This document shows positions 12,731-22,998 of a stretch of 64,000 nt of DNA, piece by piece; position 1 is the stretch's first letter; every line of letters starts with the position of its first letter. The DNA lies in contig NC_086366.1 in NCBI RefSeq assembly GCF_036324505.1, positions 20,228,927 through 20,292,926 on the forward strand, written 5' to 3'. The position numbers and the translations under genes were made by a program. The notes under the pieces were generated by a model, which did not search any database, was not told the DNA's origin, and was given only the letters and a program-made list of their open reading frames with translations. Source of the stretch: Eleginops maclovinus (Eukaryota; Chordata; Actinopteri; Perciformes; Eleginopidae).

Positions 12731-13070
12731 AGCCTTTTTCCTTTTTTCTACCAGAGAGACAAGTCACCGGAGACTCTGCTACACCCGAGCGGTGTATCGC
12801 GTCTGACAAGGCCCAGCGCAGCAACTGTCGCGCGTTCTGTATGTCCTAAAAATACGCGCGTGAACCTTGCGTTTACAAATGCGTCCGCGTAGCTTGCGTA
12901 GACAATGAAAGGGCCCTAATACAGTGACAGTGTAGGTCAGAAACGGGGAGACAGAGGTGAAGACGCGCGGCAAAGGGACTGTGGCTGGATTCGAACCTGG
13001 GTCCACCTCATACCCCAGTATATCGCTGCCTGCTCTACACACTGAGCTATACAACGGCCTAGTGCCAGAC

Positions 13071-14057
13071 TATTTAAACAATCCCTATTCCTTACATTAT
13101 TTTTAACATCCAGAAGGCCAGAGCGCTCCTCCCTTTATTTACCTTTTTTTTGCATAGGACAATAAGATGTGTATAACTTTACATTACATTCCTGCCTTAT
13201 GCTTCTTTCATTTATTTAGTCTAAAAGAAGAAAATGTTCTTCATACATTAATGACTCTACGCATTAGATGTACCTTTCAAAGTAAGTATGCTGTATGTCT
13301 TCAGATAGACCATTATTCTAAATCACTAAAATCCTTGTACCGCTGCCCAGAGTTTGATGATAAAAAGTGTAGAAAGCTTAGGAAAAAAAACACATTCAGC
13401 TTAACTTTTGCTGTACATCACCCTAAGGTACAAAGTCTTCAGTCATAAAAAAATGTTTTATGGTCAAACTCCAGCAGTTACCAATTGGCACACAAGCAGA
13501 TGGAGGCACCCACTTTAAAGGATATTTCTCAAAAAAGCAAGTTTTACCATGTCTTTCTGTGCGTACAAGAAGACAACAAACAGGCTGAACTTTCCTGAAA
13601 TTACAGACACGGCCAAGGACGAGGTTGGAGAAATGTAAAGCCCCAATGTGTTGGATTTGAAAATATCCAACTTTGGTGCCCTCAGGGTTAGAATGAACAA
13701 AGATGGCTTAAAGCAATTCAGAAATGTTTTTTATTCTGACAGCTGGCTGTTTGTGAGTTTTATTTAATGTATAAAAAACGACTGTGCATAGTGAGTTGTT
13801 CTCGTATACACTTACACCTTAATGTGGGTGGGCTGTCAGTAAAACAGATATTGAGCTTGCAGCAGTTGTAGAAATGTGTTGTACTCAAACTCCACTGTGC
13901 CTTCTAGAATTATTTACATTTGTACTTCTCTAATAGAAGTAGCCCACCTTATTATCTCATCCACATAACTTATAATAGGCCTATAGTTATATATATATTA
14001 GCCACGGAACAAAGTAAGAGACCACTTCAGCATCATAATTTATTATTTTATTGTATT
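13071..14057. other. AT-rich intron sequence
   Basis: Non-coding sequence between the SINE/Harbinger unit and the hAT-like element. Nothing recognised. Confidence 0.5.
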
Positions 14058-14557
14058 CTCTAAACCCAAACTTTTTTTGCGGCGCATCCCCTTCTACGTC
14101 CCAACCGGGTTGACGCACCCCCAAAGAAAACGCAAAAAAGAAAACGCAACAAAGCTTTGTTTTATCGCCATATAAATAACTTTGTCATGAGACGTTCCAG
14201 TTGACAGTTTCCCTGATTTCAGCCAGTTAATCATATTTGAAAGAATGAATTAAACCAGTTGGCGCGCATATATCCTAGGCTACAGTGAAACGTAGAAGAA
14301 GACTTCTTCTACGTTTCTATCAAAAACTAATAAATTATAGTTTTTTTATTTAAAATAAAAGGGATTACAAAGTAAATGTTTATTGTTCCTGTTTTTTATT
14401 GTAGCCTATGGAAAAATCCCACTTAAAAAACAACACCTTGTAATATTTTTACACCAGACCACCATTACATGTTTCATCTCGCGCACCCCCTGGTGGCAGC
14501 TTGCGCACCCCCTGGCGGCAGCGCGCGCTCCACACTTTGGGAATCCCTGCTCTAAAC
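14058..14557 (+). mobile_element. Small non-autonomous hAT-type element with 8-bp duplication
   Basis: The right end reads TTTGGGAATCCCTG, the inverse of a CAGGGATTCCCAAA-type hAT terminus. It is followed by CTCTAAAC (14550-14557). The same eight bases occur at 14058-14065 directly before CCAAACTTTTTTTGCGG. An 8-bp target duplication fits hAT. The left terminus seems to have lost about nine terminal bases. The body (about 484 bp) has no transposase. It includes repeated CGCACCCCCTGG units near the right end and a perfect palindrome at 14288-14316. Confidence 0.65.
14288..14316. repeat. Perfect palindrome, 14-bp arms
   Basis: AAACGTAGAAGAAG and its exact reverse complement are separated by one base. 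The sequence can form a cruciform or hairpin and lies in the middle of the hAT-like element. Confidence 0.9.
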
Positions 14558-16442
14558 TACTTACAATTTTTTTCTCTGTCGGTATTCATCAGACACTGGA
14601 ATGGCTCCCAGACATATAGAGATAAAGATTTAAGAAAAATGTGGTGTGGTCGTATTTTTTTACGGTGCTGTATGAAAATAACATTTCAAAAAACAAGTAA
14701 ACAAACTTTCTTTGTTTTGTTTGTTCTATGTCTGTTTATATAAGGATTACAAAATGTATATCTCTGCAGGGATTATTGTGTTAGTTCACTGTGGAATAAA
14801 AATATAAAAACACCATCAAGACCTTCTACAAACTTGGTTCGCTCTTGGTACTCGGTACCTTTTGAAAGGTATGGTTAGACATTAACTCTTGCGCTGTCTA
14901 CCTGTCAACTGTATGCTGTGTATAGAATGAATAGTCACCCAAATCTGTCTTGCATCTTTTTAGCCAACATTTTCTGAGTTATTATCACAAGTTTTACTCT
15001 TTTTTATTTTAGATTTATCTTCAATAGACCTAATTTAAACAAAATTATTTTATTATTTTATCTCACTTAAAAAAAGCAGAATTAATTTCACAAAATTGAC
15101 CTCAGAATACCGCAGATGCTATACATTGGAATAAAACCCAAAAATGAACGTAAGCGATCATAATTATTTTCTTATTTAGTTAACACTGATATATATTTAT
15201 ATTTTTATCTGTTAAACCTGAACAAACGTTTTTCCTACATAAAAACATTTGGAAATGTGTCAAATTTGACTCGTTGACAACAGGAAGGTTATGGGAAACA
15301 CAAATAAGATAATGTCATTTTTATTTAAAAAAAAAATGAATACAAAGGTTGATTATCAACTTATTTTAGCATTGAATTAGATTGTAAAATCAGCACATCC
15401 AAAGCTTATTGGGAAAAATTGATACAATGCACTCGTAAAACCACAACATTATTCCACTACCGTTTTGTAGCAATTAAACACAATAGATATAATGACTTCA
15501 ACTGCGAGCTTCAAAGTATACTTGTTTTCTCTTGTAAAAGCCAGACTACCTGTTTACAGTCAGTTTGCTAAGTTAAACCAACCAGATGCTAGCTCAAGCT
15601 TCATATATAACAGACACATACACTCTACAAGTAAAATTATATTTCTCACACAGTTTTTTGAAATAATTAAACTTGATAGGCATGCTTGATTTTCAGTTGT
15701 CCAGTTGAAGAATTACTCACAGGTAGGATTGGATTTGTTTTCAAAATTACACTATACCTTATACACTGTGGCAAACTTTTATCTGAAGCAGTTTGCTTAA
15801 GTTTCAGGTCTAAATATATTCTGACTAAACCGGTACACTAGTGAACAAATGCTCCTCAGACTGTTGGTTTTAATTTTGCTTGAAATCACCAAGGTCTTCT
15901 TAACAAGCAAACAAATGAAAAACTACCTAGAAAGTTTTCTCCATTCTGAGCTTTCCTTGACCTGAAGCAAATAAGCTTCCCTGACTCCGCTGTCTCCTGC
16001 ATGTGTGTCAGGAGAGGTTTACTCGCATGTCATCCACTGTGAAAACACCAACTGACCTTCACACACCATCACTTTTCGTCTCGCTGAGATCCACTGTGCT
16101 TATTTAACCATTCATTCCTCACCATGTCACTTCAAATAAGAGCCTTTTCTGAGTGTTTTCTGTATCGCTCCAACTGCATACTGTTGGTACACAACAGCAT
16201 TTTTATTTTTGTTGAAAAATGACACACAGATTTAAGCGTTCTTGGAGATTTAGTTGCCCCGTCGAAAAACATTTCAGAGTTGGCTCTGTCGTAGTTTCAT
16301 ATATGTAAAGATACTTGAGGAATAACTACTGAATTCCGTTTCACTCGTCAATGTTGTGTTTTTTTTTTTTGGTAAGTCCCCTATCATTTCATGATCAATC
16401 AATTATAATTGTTTTCCTTTGAAAAAATAAATCACATAACAA

Positions 16443-16443
<1 letters not shown>

Positions 16444-16517
<74 letters not shown>
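16444..16517 (+). repeat. (ATT)n microsatellite, 74 bp
   Basis: About 25 uninterrupted ATT units. Confidence 0.97.
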
Positions 16518-17111
16518 CTTCTTCCTCTATCTTGCACTATTGAATGCTAGAACATTATTTAATTTTGTTGCAGTGAGTTGAATTTTGGATTTAATTCTGA
16601 TCCCATTTTGCCCAACAATTTCTTTGGTAGACCCTGCAACTATCTACAGTAGCAATAACCCTAATGTCACTTGTACAAAGCAGCCATTGTTTGTCCTTTA
16701 TAGACAGGTATGAGTTGAAAAAGAAAGAATGTTTATTTTATTTTCCAAAAACTCAAACACTAAAATCAACGCACTTACCACTTCGAGCTGGAGTGACTAT
16801 ATTCATGTTTTACACATCGAGATAAGTAACCTTACACTGCCACAAAGGCAATCGTTTTTTCTGTCTCGCATTTTGTGGTGATTTAAAAGGAATTAGCAGG
16901 GAGCAATGTGGGTAGCAGCATCTATAAAAATGTAATTGCAAAATTGTAGTGTTTATAACTTTACTCTTTATCCACCCCAAACCCATGTTGGTGCCTCATT
17001 GTATTTCAGTAGTAAAGGCAGTAAGTACTGTCTATACAAATCCGACCACTACATGTCACCCTCAAGTGGGATGAATGAATGCCTTTTCTTTTGGTGGATT
17101 ACATCTTTGTA

Positions 17112-17112
<1 letters not shown>

Positions 17113-17210
<98 letters not shown>

Positions 17211-17221
17211 TACATACATAG
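17113..17221 (+). repeat. Compound TAGA / CA / CATA microsatellite
   Basis: A TAGA run (17113-17142) passes directly into a CA run (to about 17207) and then CATA units. The sequence just after it (GATACTTTATTTATACC) resembles the tail found next to TAGA repeats at the 3' ends of some fish LINEs. The microsatellite may have grown from such a tail; that is inference. Confidence 0.92.
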
Positions 17222-18412
17222 ATACTTTATTTATACCAAAATTGGGAAATAATTTTGTTCCAGCAACTGTGTGCTGTGAACTTCCAAAATTAAACACACT
17301 TTTACATTCCTTATCCAGTGCCAGTACCTTGATTGAAAACAGCTTGCACCGAATGATACAAAATAAATGCATGAACATCTGCATTTTTCTATAGACTTTT
17401 AGACCAGGTCACAGCTGAGTAACCGTGTTTCTGAGTTTACATAAGGTCACAAGCACGATAAGTGACATCCCGGGATACCCAGCTCCACAAAAGAATTTCA
17501 GGGCCATTATAAACTTTGAAGTAGCACTAGAAGCATTGGGAATTGATTTCTAAGACATAAAGAGACAATACATGCTTCAAACGACAACAGATGAAGGGCT
17601 GCAACGGTTTTTTTGGTAAATTTGATATTTGCAAGAAAGAAAACAAGTGCATTTTACAAAGTCTGGGCTTTGAAAGCACCTCTCAACTTCTGTCTTGTTG
17701 TTTTATATTCAATCAAGGAAGGATAGAGCAAGTCATTACTTTATGAAATCATGGAAACCACTGAACCGAGCGCTGCATTTGTTTTACTCAGTCAGACTGT
17801 AAAACTGTTGGAAACTGTTGGAAAATATTTTCTGTGGCTCATGAGTGAGAAAATCGCCCCAATGATGTAATCATGGTCCTTTTGGATTGGATCAGTATCT
17901 CATTATTTTTCAGAAAGACTTTGTTACAAAAGGGGTTTGGTGAACATGATCATTTGCCAGCTAGAGAATGTCAAATAAATATGCTATTGAGTTGCTATAT
18001 GGGAATTGTATCCAGTGGGTTTGGAGCACAGTAAATTATAGCAACGTAAAGTCAGTTGGCATTATTGTAGGTGTATAAGCCAAACTGAACATAATCCTTT
18101 AAATACCTTCAGTTTTTTGTATGTTCAATATTATGATTTCAGTCTTTATAACATCCAATTTCAAATCCAGACTGAGAAGACTGATTTAATGCACGTCTCT
18201 TTTTTTTTGTTGTGTGTGCTCAAGTCGGTTCAGTTCTATTCTTAGTTCTCCCAACTTAGGGTAGACTGACACTACAATGACTCATTATTGCATCCCTTGT
18301 TACAAGTGGTTTTTTGGTTACAAGACTTAATATTTTCAGTAGATATCTCTGCAACACAATATATAGACCTGTTTTAGAAATATCTTTGATTTCTGCTAAT
18401 AATGGCATTTTC

Positions 18413-18418
18413 TTTATT
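18413..18418 (-). terminator. Candidate polyadenylation signal of the Pim-like gene
   Basis: AATAAA on the minus strand, 243 bp downstream of the kinase stop codon. Not confirmed by transcript data. Confidence 0.4.
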
Positions 18419-18660
18419 ACATTTCTACAATACAAATTCTGTCCATATCTTTAACATCTTACCTTTAAGGTTTATGTTTTAAGATAAAATAGTAATGTTA
18501 AAAAATATTTAGTTTGTTCATATTTTGGAAGCATTAATAAAGAAACAATTCTGGAGAAGAAATAAATATATATTGAATTTTAATATATATATATATATAT
18601 ATATAAATACATTTCAAGGCCCATCTCATTTCCAGGACAACACCAAGGGGTGGTGGAGAA

Positions 18661-21180
18661 TTATTTGAACCACTTGTGGGCCTGAATCTGCCTAAGGGTG
18701 GCACGCTCCTTCGGGTTCACTGCCAAGCACATTTTCAGTACATCCTGACAGTCTGAGAGAGAGAAAAAGAAAGTTAATAAACAAGATTAAGGTGAAACAT
18801 GCAATGATCAAATGGATAGTCGAAGGAAAAAGCTTAGAGCACTATAAAAACCAAAACTCAGGTACTGAGGGCATCATCTTACCTTTAGACAGCTCCTGGT
18901 TGAGTTCAATTGGGTTGCAAAGGAACTCTGAGGTGGTGAATTGATTTTCTCCATCCAATAGCTCAAACAGGACCGCGCCCAGTTGCCAGAATGTTGTGGG
19001 GCCGGCCTTGTATTTCCCTTTTATGATGAACTCTGGTGGAGCGTAGTCAGAGGTTCCTACAATACACAGACAAAGGGTGAGGAGAAGATTTAAATAAGTC
19101 ATCAATCCAGATCAACAGCGGAATTCAGAGCGCAAGCAGAAGCCAGACGTCGTACCAGAGTATGAGGTGAAAGGCGTCTTCCTCACATGGCAGCCACAAC
19201 CAAAATCTATGAGCCTCACTCGAAGGCCCTCTGATCGAGTCTCAATGAGAATGTTCTCTGGTTTTATGTCCCGATGAAAGACTCCAACAGAGAGCATTTG
19301 AATGGCTGCCTCCACCATTTGCTTCATGATGTTCTGAGAAAGAAATTCAGAGACACAGTAGGTTAGCACAGCGTGAAGAGAACACCATACCCTGAGATGG
19401 TAATATGCTCCGCTCAGCTTAAGTACCTTAGCCTGATCCTCGCTCAAGGCACCACCGTTGTCATTAAGGTGGTTCAAAAGATCCATAGAGGAAACTGGTC
19501 TCTCCATAATAAGCAGAACCTCCTCATCCAAACTGTACCAGTCTAGTAGAGAGACGGCAGCTGATTTCCCCACTGACCCTGGTCCACCTCCAGCTCTCAA
19601 CATGAGGATAACCTCTTTGGGGATCATACAAATCTTTCCATTTACGACCTGAAATACACAACATTCAAAACAAAACACAGGGATAGAAGTCAGGAACCAT
19701 TTCCTGTTGAGAAGAAGTTGTCCAATTATTTGGAATGACATGCTTCACTGCAACTAACAAGAAAGTTCAACACTGACTACAAACCACTCACTGTTTGCTG
19801 AGTCTCCACATCAGCTTTTGGGATGTGTTTGATTGCAACCTATGGGACAGAGTTAGCAGTACTTTGGTTAGTGCAGGAAGGAATTACTGTGTGTTGTATG
19901 AGTGATGGGAAAATCTGTACGGCATACTTACTGGAAAATGATCAGTTCTCCTGTTCCCAGCATAAACAGAACCGAAGCCTCCTTCTCCGAGCAATCCAAG
20001 CTGCTCGTACTTGGCCTCAAAATTGGCTTCAAACACAAACACCGATTAATGTCTTGATACATGACGATAACATGTTACTTTAACCCATCGTTTAAACTGA
20101 AGTTGGGTGCTTTGGTAAAAAGCAGTGGTTGTTATCCTGGGGTTTGGATACATCTTTATCAAATGTTCCTCTAATATGATACATCTTGTTTACATTTAGT
20201 TATAAGTTTACACCATCTAGCTTACCTCCGCTGGTGATGACGAATTGGGCCGTGCTACCATTGCCTTGTTGGGAGGTTGAAGGGCTGTTGGGAATTGTGA
20301 CTTCAGAGCTGATCTCCTTTCTCCTTGTATTGGGAGTCTGTGATGCTGGCAGCTGCTCAGCCCTGGCCCTCTTCTTTCTGTTCTGTACTATCACCTTGGG
20401 TGGTTTACCAATGTTGGAGTCAGTGTTTCTACCCTTCTGCTTCTTGTTGGGGATCACTGCTCTACTGCTGGCCTTTCTTTTGGTCCCATGGACCTCAACA
20501 GGTCTGCTGGCACCACACCTTTTTCTGGATGACTTTGAGGGTTTTCTGCTGACTTTTCTCTTTTTGGCAGTCACCCTATAGTCTTCCCCAAGGCAGCTTT
20601 TGGTTTTGGTGCTGCTGCCATTGCTCTCTACAAAGATAAAAACCTGGTTACAATCAACTTGTTGTAGATATTGGACGATTACACATTTTTCACCTACAAC
20701 ATCTGCTTATAGCAACTACTGTCATGTTAAGGTGAATTGAGCGAAAGTGAAAAAGAAAATGTGAATTGAGTGGACGAAACACGTCTGATCTTCTGCTAGT
20801 CAGATTCTCTTCCTGTCTACCACTTTGACCTCTTCCCCCTTACCAGGGGTGCTTAAAGTGAAATACATTTCTTTTTACTCCACTATATTTATTCAAATAC
20901 TGTACTCATGTAGAGCCAAGAGAAACATGATTCAAACAAGTTAATAAGTGTGAGTGGAGAATATTATAGAGAAAGATTATGCACATTTCTGCTCTAGAAT
21001 CAAGCTAAATTAAATGACTTCCTCCAATAAAATGTTTTACATATATACTGGTGCATGTTCAAACTAGGAAAACACAATAAACTGAAGACAGAATGACTTT
21101 TTGCAGTGCATCAAAGCAGGCTATAAAAACTCACCTAAATCATTCTCTGAGTCCAGAGTCTTTAACCTCTTAGGCCTCAT
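18661..21180 (-). CDS. Pim-family serine/threonine kinase, pim-like, eight exons
   Basis: A complete minus-strand gene. Exons are 21135-21180, 20226-20627, 19932-20026, 19792-19839, 19427-19648, 19156-19333, 18883-19056 and 18661-18752. All introns are GT-AG and phases match, giving 1257 nt and 418 residues. The start ATG has A at -3. Residues 1-149 are a basic, low-complexity N-terminal extension with KKRKV, a nuclear-localisation core. The kinase domain follows: glycine loop GEGGFGSVYAG (163-173), VAIK with Lys185, helix-C Glu209, hinge ERP (246-248), HRDIKPEN (Asp293), DFG (314-316) and APPE (336-339), ending CLAVNPKERATLRQIQAHKWF. The hinge proline is a Pim hallmark, and the whole domain reads like Pim1/2. 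All catalytic residues are present, so activity is expected. Pim kinases are regulated mainly by expression level and phosphorylate survival and cell-cycle substrates. Fish carry many pim-like copies, so I do not assign a number. The gene lies antisense inside an intron of the receptor-tail gene. Confidence 0.9.
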
Positions 21181-22758
21181 TTTGTTTTGCAAACTTGCTT
21201 CCAACTAATACTCTGCTGTGGATACTGAAGAGTTGTGTGTTTCACTACTGATCTGGTGTGTGTGAGTGAAGGTGGAACTCTGGGTGTTCTGAGACCTTGT
21301 GTTGGCATTCTGAGAGCAGGGAACTGTCATCACCACGACAATACATTCTGAATTATACGAGAGAAACAATTCCAAAACCAATTAGGTACCGAAAATAATA
21401 AAATAGAAAAGTTGAAAAAACATGTTATTAATTTGTATTGGGATCAACCAAAGATATCAAATGTCATACAATGTAAATCCTCCAAAACACAAAATCCTTG
21501 AATCAACAACAGACACCTTAAAACAAACAGGACATCAATGTGCATATTCTGCAAGATTTATTTTGGAAGTAAGATGTTAAAGCAAAAACATTCATTTGTA
21601 TTTTTAGTCACTTAAACAGAAGTGAATCAATATTAAAACGCAACATCACTCATTTTTGGTGATCATGTAAGCAAGCAATTGCCGTATTTCACAGCCAGCA
21701 TTCAAGATTATTTTTACAGATGTTGAGCCTTAAACCAGAATTTTCTGTGTCACAAAGACAGCCCTCTTTTAACCTGGCTAGATCGTGGGGGCAATTTCTG
21801 CTGCAGACCTAACCTCCTCTGGACCAGTTTATGTACAGACCGGCCTGCTCTAACAAAAGTCACAGAGGGGGAAATGCAACCCCAAATGCACTTTTCCAAT
21901 CAGCCCACATTTTCGAAAATGATTTAATTTGGTGTCTTAAACCAATAATACAATCAAAACACCAATGATACATGTAAACTTATGTCTGAGAAGGCTTTAT
22001 GAAACATACACATTCGCAAACAGTCAAATATGCCTTATTTATACACTTCCATTTTAGCAAAATTGTACAGTATTATTTTGCCATTTACTGTAACAAATAT
22101 GCCAGTGCAGACTTATGGTAGATGTTTTGGAATACAACCAACTCCTCTCACCACTGCAGAGCCACCATACTGAACTGCTCCAGCTGGCCTAAACCAGTTT
22201 GCGCCACCATCTGTATCTGCGCCTCTCCTGTTAATGGAAATAGGGCCCTCAGTCAGTGTAAAGAGATAGTGGCCAAATATACACATATGGTATATTTAAT
22301 ACCACAGCTGGTCCTCTAATTATTGGGCCTCCTCCTACTCTACTATAAAATCTAAAAAGTGTTATATAAAACAGGCATTTTCTTACTATCTGACAACTTA
22401 ACACACTTTTTATCACAAGAAAGGCCAAAATAATATTGTTTGAAGAATTCAAAGCAGCATAAAAAACATGAATACAATAGATATGAGTAAACCAAATCCA
22501 TCTGGCATCATGTTGGCTATTTCATAGAGGAATTTATAAATTTGTTTTAAAGTAATTGAAAACTGTTAATTAGTAGGAAGATACTTCTGGATTGTGACAT
22601 ACTGTTTTTAATGTGTGTTTAGTAAACCACTCCCACTGTTCTGTGTGCACTGTAACATATGATGCAATGTCGCCGATTTTGGGTTCACTCATCCTCCCTC
22701 TGGTGAAAGCCAACCTGTGAATTTAAAGTGTTGTTTTCTGCTTTTGTCCCCCCCGCAG
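21181..22758. other. Region between the Pim-like start codon and the second terminal exon
   Basis: The Pim-like promoter and 5' UTR should lie in the first part, reading leftwards; no TATA box was identified with confidence. The rest is AT-rich intron of the plus-strand gene, ending in a C-rich acceptor tract at about 22744-22758. Confidence 0.45.
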
Positions 22759-22998
22759 GACTCAGGGCGGCGCCCAGAAGAGGTGTTGAACCCTGCTGAA
22801 TACATGAGCTACCAGCGCATCTGCAATATGGAACCCTTCTCCGAGTCTCAGCCCGCTCCGGCTTGCCCTCCTTCCACCTTCCTGCCTCAGCACCCCTACG
22901 TACAGCCACCACCCAACGAGCCCACGTACTCCAATACAAGCTTCACCGCCCCGGGCCCTCGAGCCTCATTCACGTTCCCCAAGGAACAATCCGTGTGA
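22759..22998 (+). CDS. Alternative terminal exon with a proline-rich tail
   Basis: Entered in phase 0 after TTTTGTCCCCCCCCGCAG, this exon encodes 79 residues to TGA at 22996-22998. The peptide starts DSGRRPEEVLNPAEYMSYQ and contains HPYVQPPPNEPTYSN, ending PKEQSV. Codons here are markedly GC-rich at third positions compared with the surrounding AT-rich DNA, which supports real coding. It joins in frame to the 1929-2030 exon and would replace the ITIM-containing end. It has tyrosines (EYMSYQ, PYVQ, PTYS) but no ITIM, and the last residues do not fit a class I PDZ ligand. Its first residues (DSG) resemble the NSG that starts the other terminal exon. Membership in the same gene is inferred from phase, strand and lack of other candidate exons. 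I do not recognise the protein. Confidence 0.7.
   Translation, partial: DSGRRPEEVLNPAEYMSYQRICNMEPFSESQPAPACPPSTFLPQHPYVQPPPNEPTYSNTSFTAPGPRASFTFPKEQSV

Larger units (their letters stand above)
11985..12916 (+). mobile_element. PIF/Harbinger-type DNA transposon, non-autonomous
   Basis: The 932-bp element begins GGGCCCTTTCATAGTCTACG and ends with the inverse, CAATGAAAGGGCCC. The terminal inverted repeats match for about 37 bp with a single difference. Both ends are flanked by TAA (11982-11984 and 12917-12919), the 3-bp target duplication typical of PIF/Harbinger. The CpG-rich subterminal parts are unlike the AT-rich surroundings. Inside is a remnant MADF-type gene but no DDE transposase, so the element could only move with help from elsewhere. 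It also holds a TACTG pentamer run (12151-12174) and a short TTAGGG run (12711-12730). It sits inside a SINE. Confidence 0.82.
11931..13070 (-). mobile_element. tRNA-derived SINE split by a later Harbinger insertion, with flanking duplication
   Basis: Read on the minus strand, the SINE starts at 13060. It has an A box like TAGCTCAGTGTGTAGAGC (13032-13049) and a B box GGTTCGAATCC (12987-12997). The body runs to 12920, resumes at 11984 and ends in poly-A, seen as T8 at 11941-11948 on the plus strand. The direct repeat AGTGCCAGAC at 11931-11940 and 13061-13070 is a perfect 10-bp target-site duplication around the whole unit. The element at 11985-12916 therefore inserted after the SINE. The cloverleaf acceptor stem does not pair, so this is a SINE rather than a tRNA gene. 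Confidence 0.82.
14558..18660. other. AT-rich intron sequence with microsatellites
   Basis: Holds the ATT run (16444-16517), the compound TAGA/CA run (17113-17221) and a short AT run (about 18587-18606). A TTTATT at 18413-18418 is AATAAA on the minus strand, 243 bp beyond the kinase stop codon, and is a candidate poly(A) signal for that gene. No exon was seen. Confidence 0.55.

Noticed and set aside
12987..13060. Possible tRNA gene on the minus strand with good A and B boxes
   Set aside because: The acceptor stem does not pair, and the unit has a poly-A tail and flanking duplication, so it is the head of a SINE.
1929..22998. Naming the receptor-tail gene as a Kirrel, nectin, SIRP or PECAM orthologue
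   Set aside because: The ITIM arrangement resembles SIRP/PECAM tails, but the remembered tails of these families do not match the peptides. Only three tail exons are visible, so no symbol was given.
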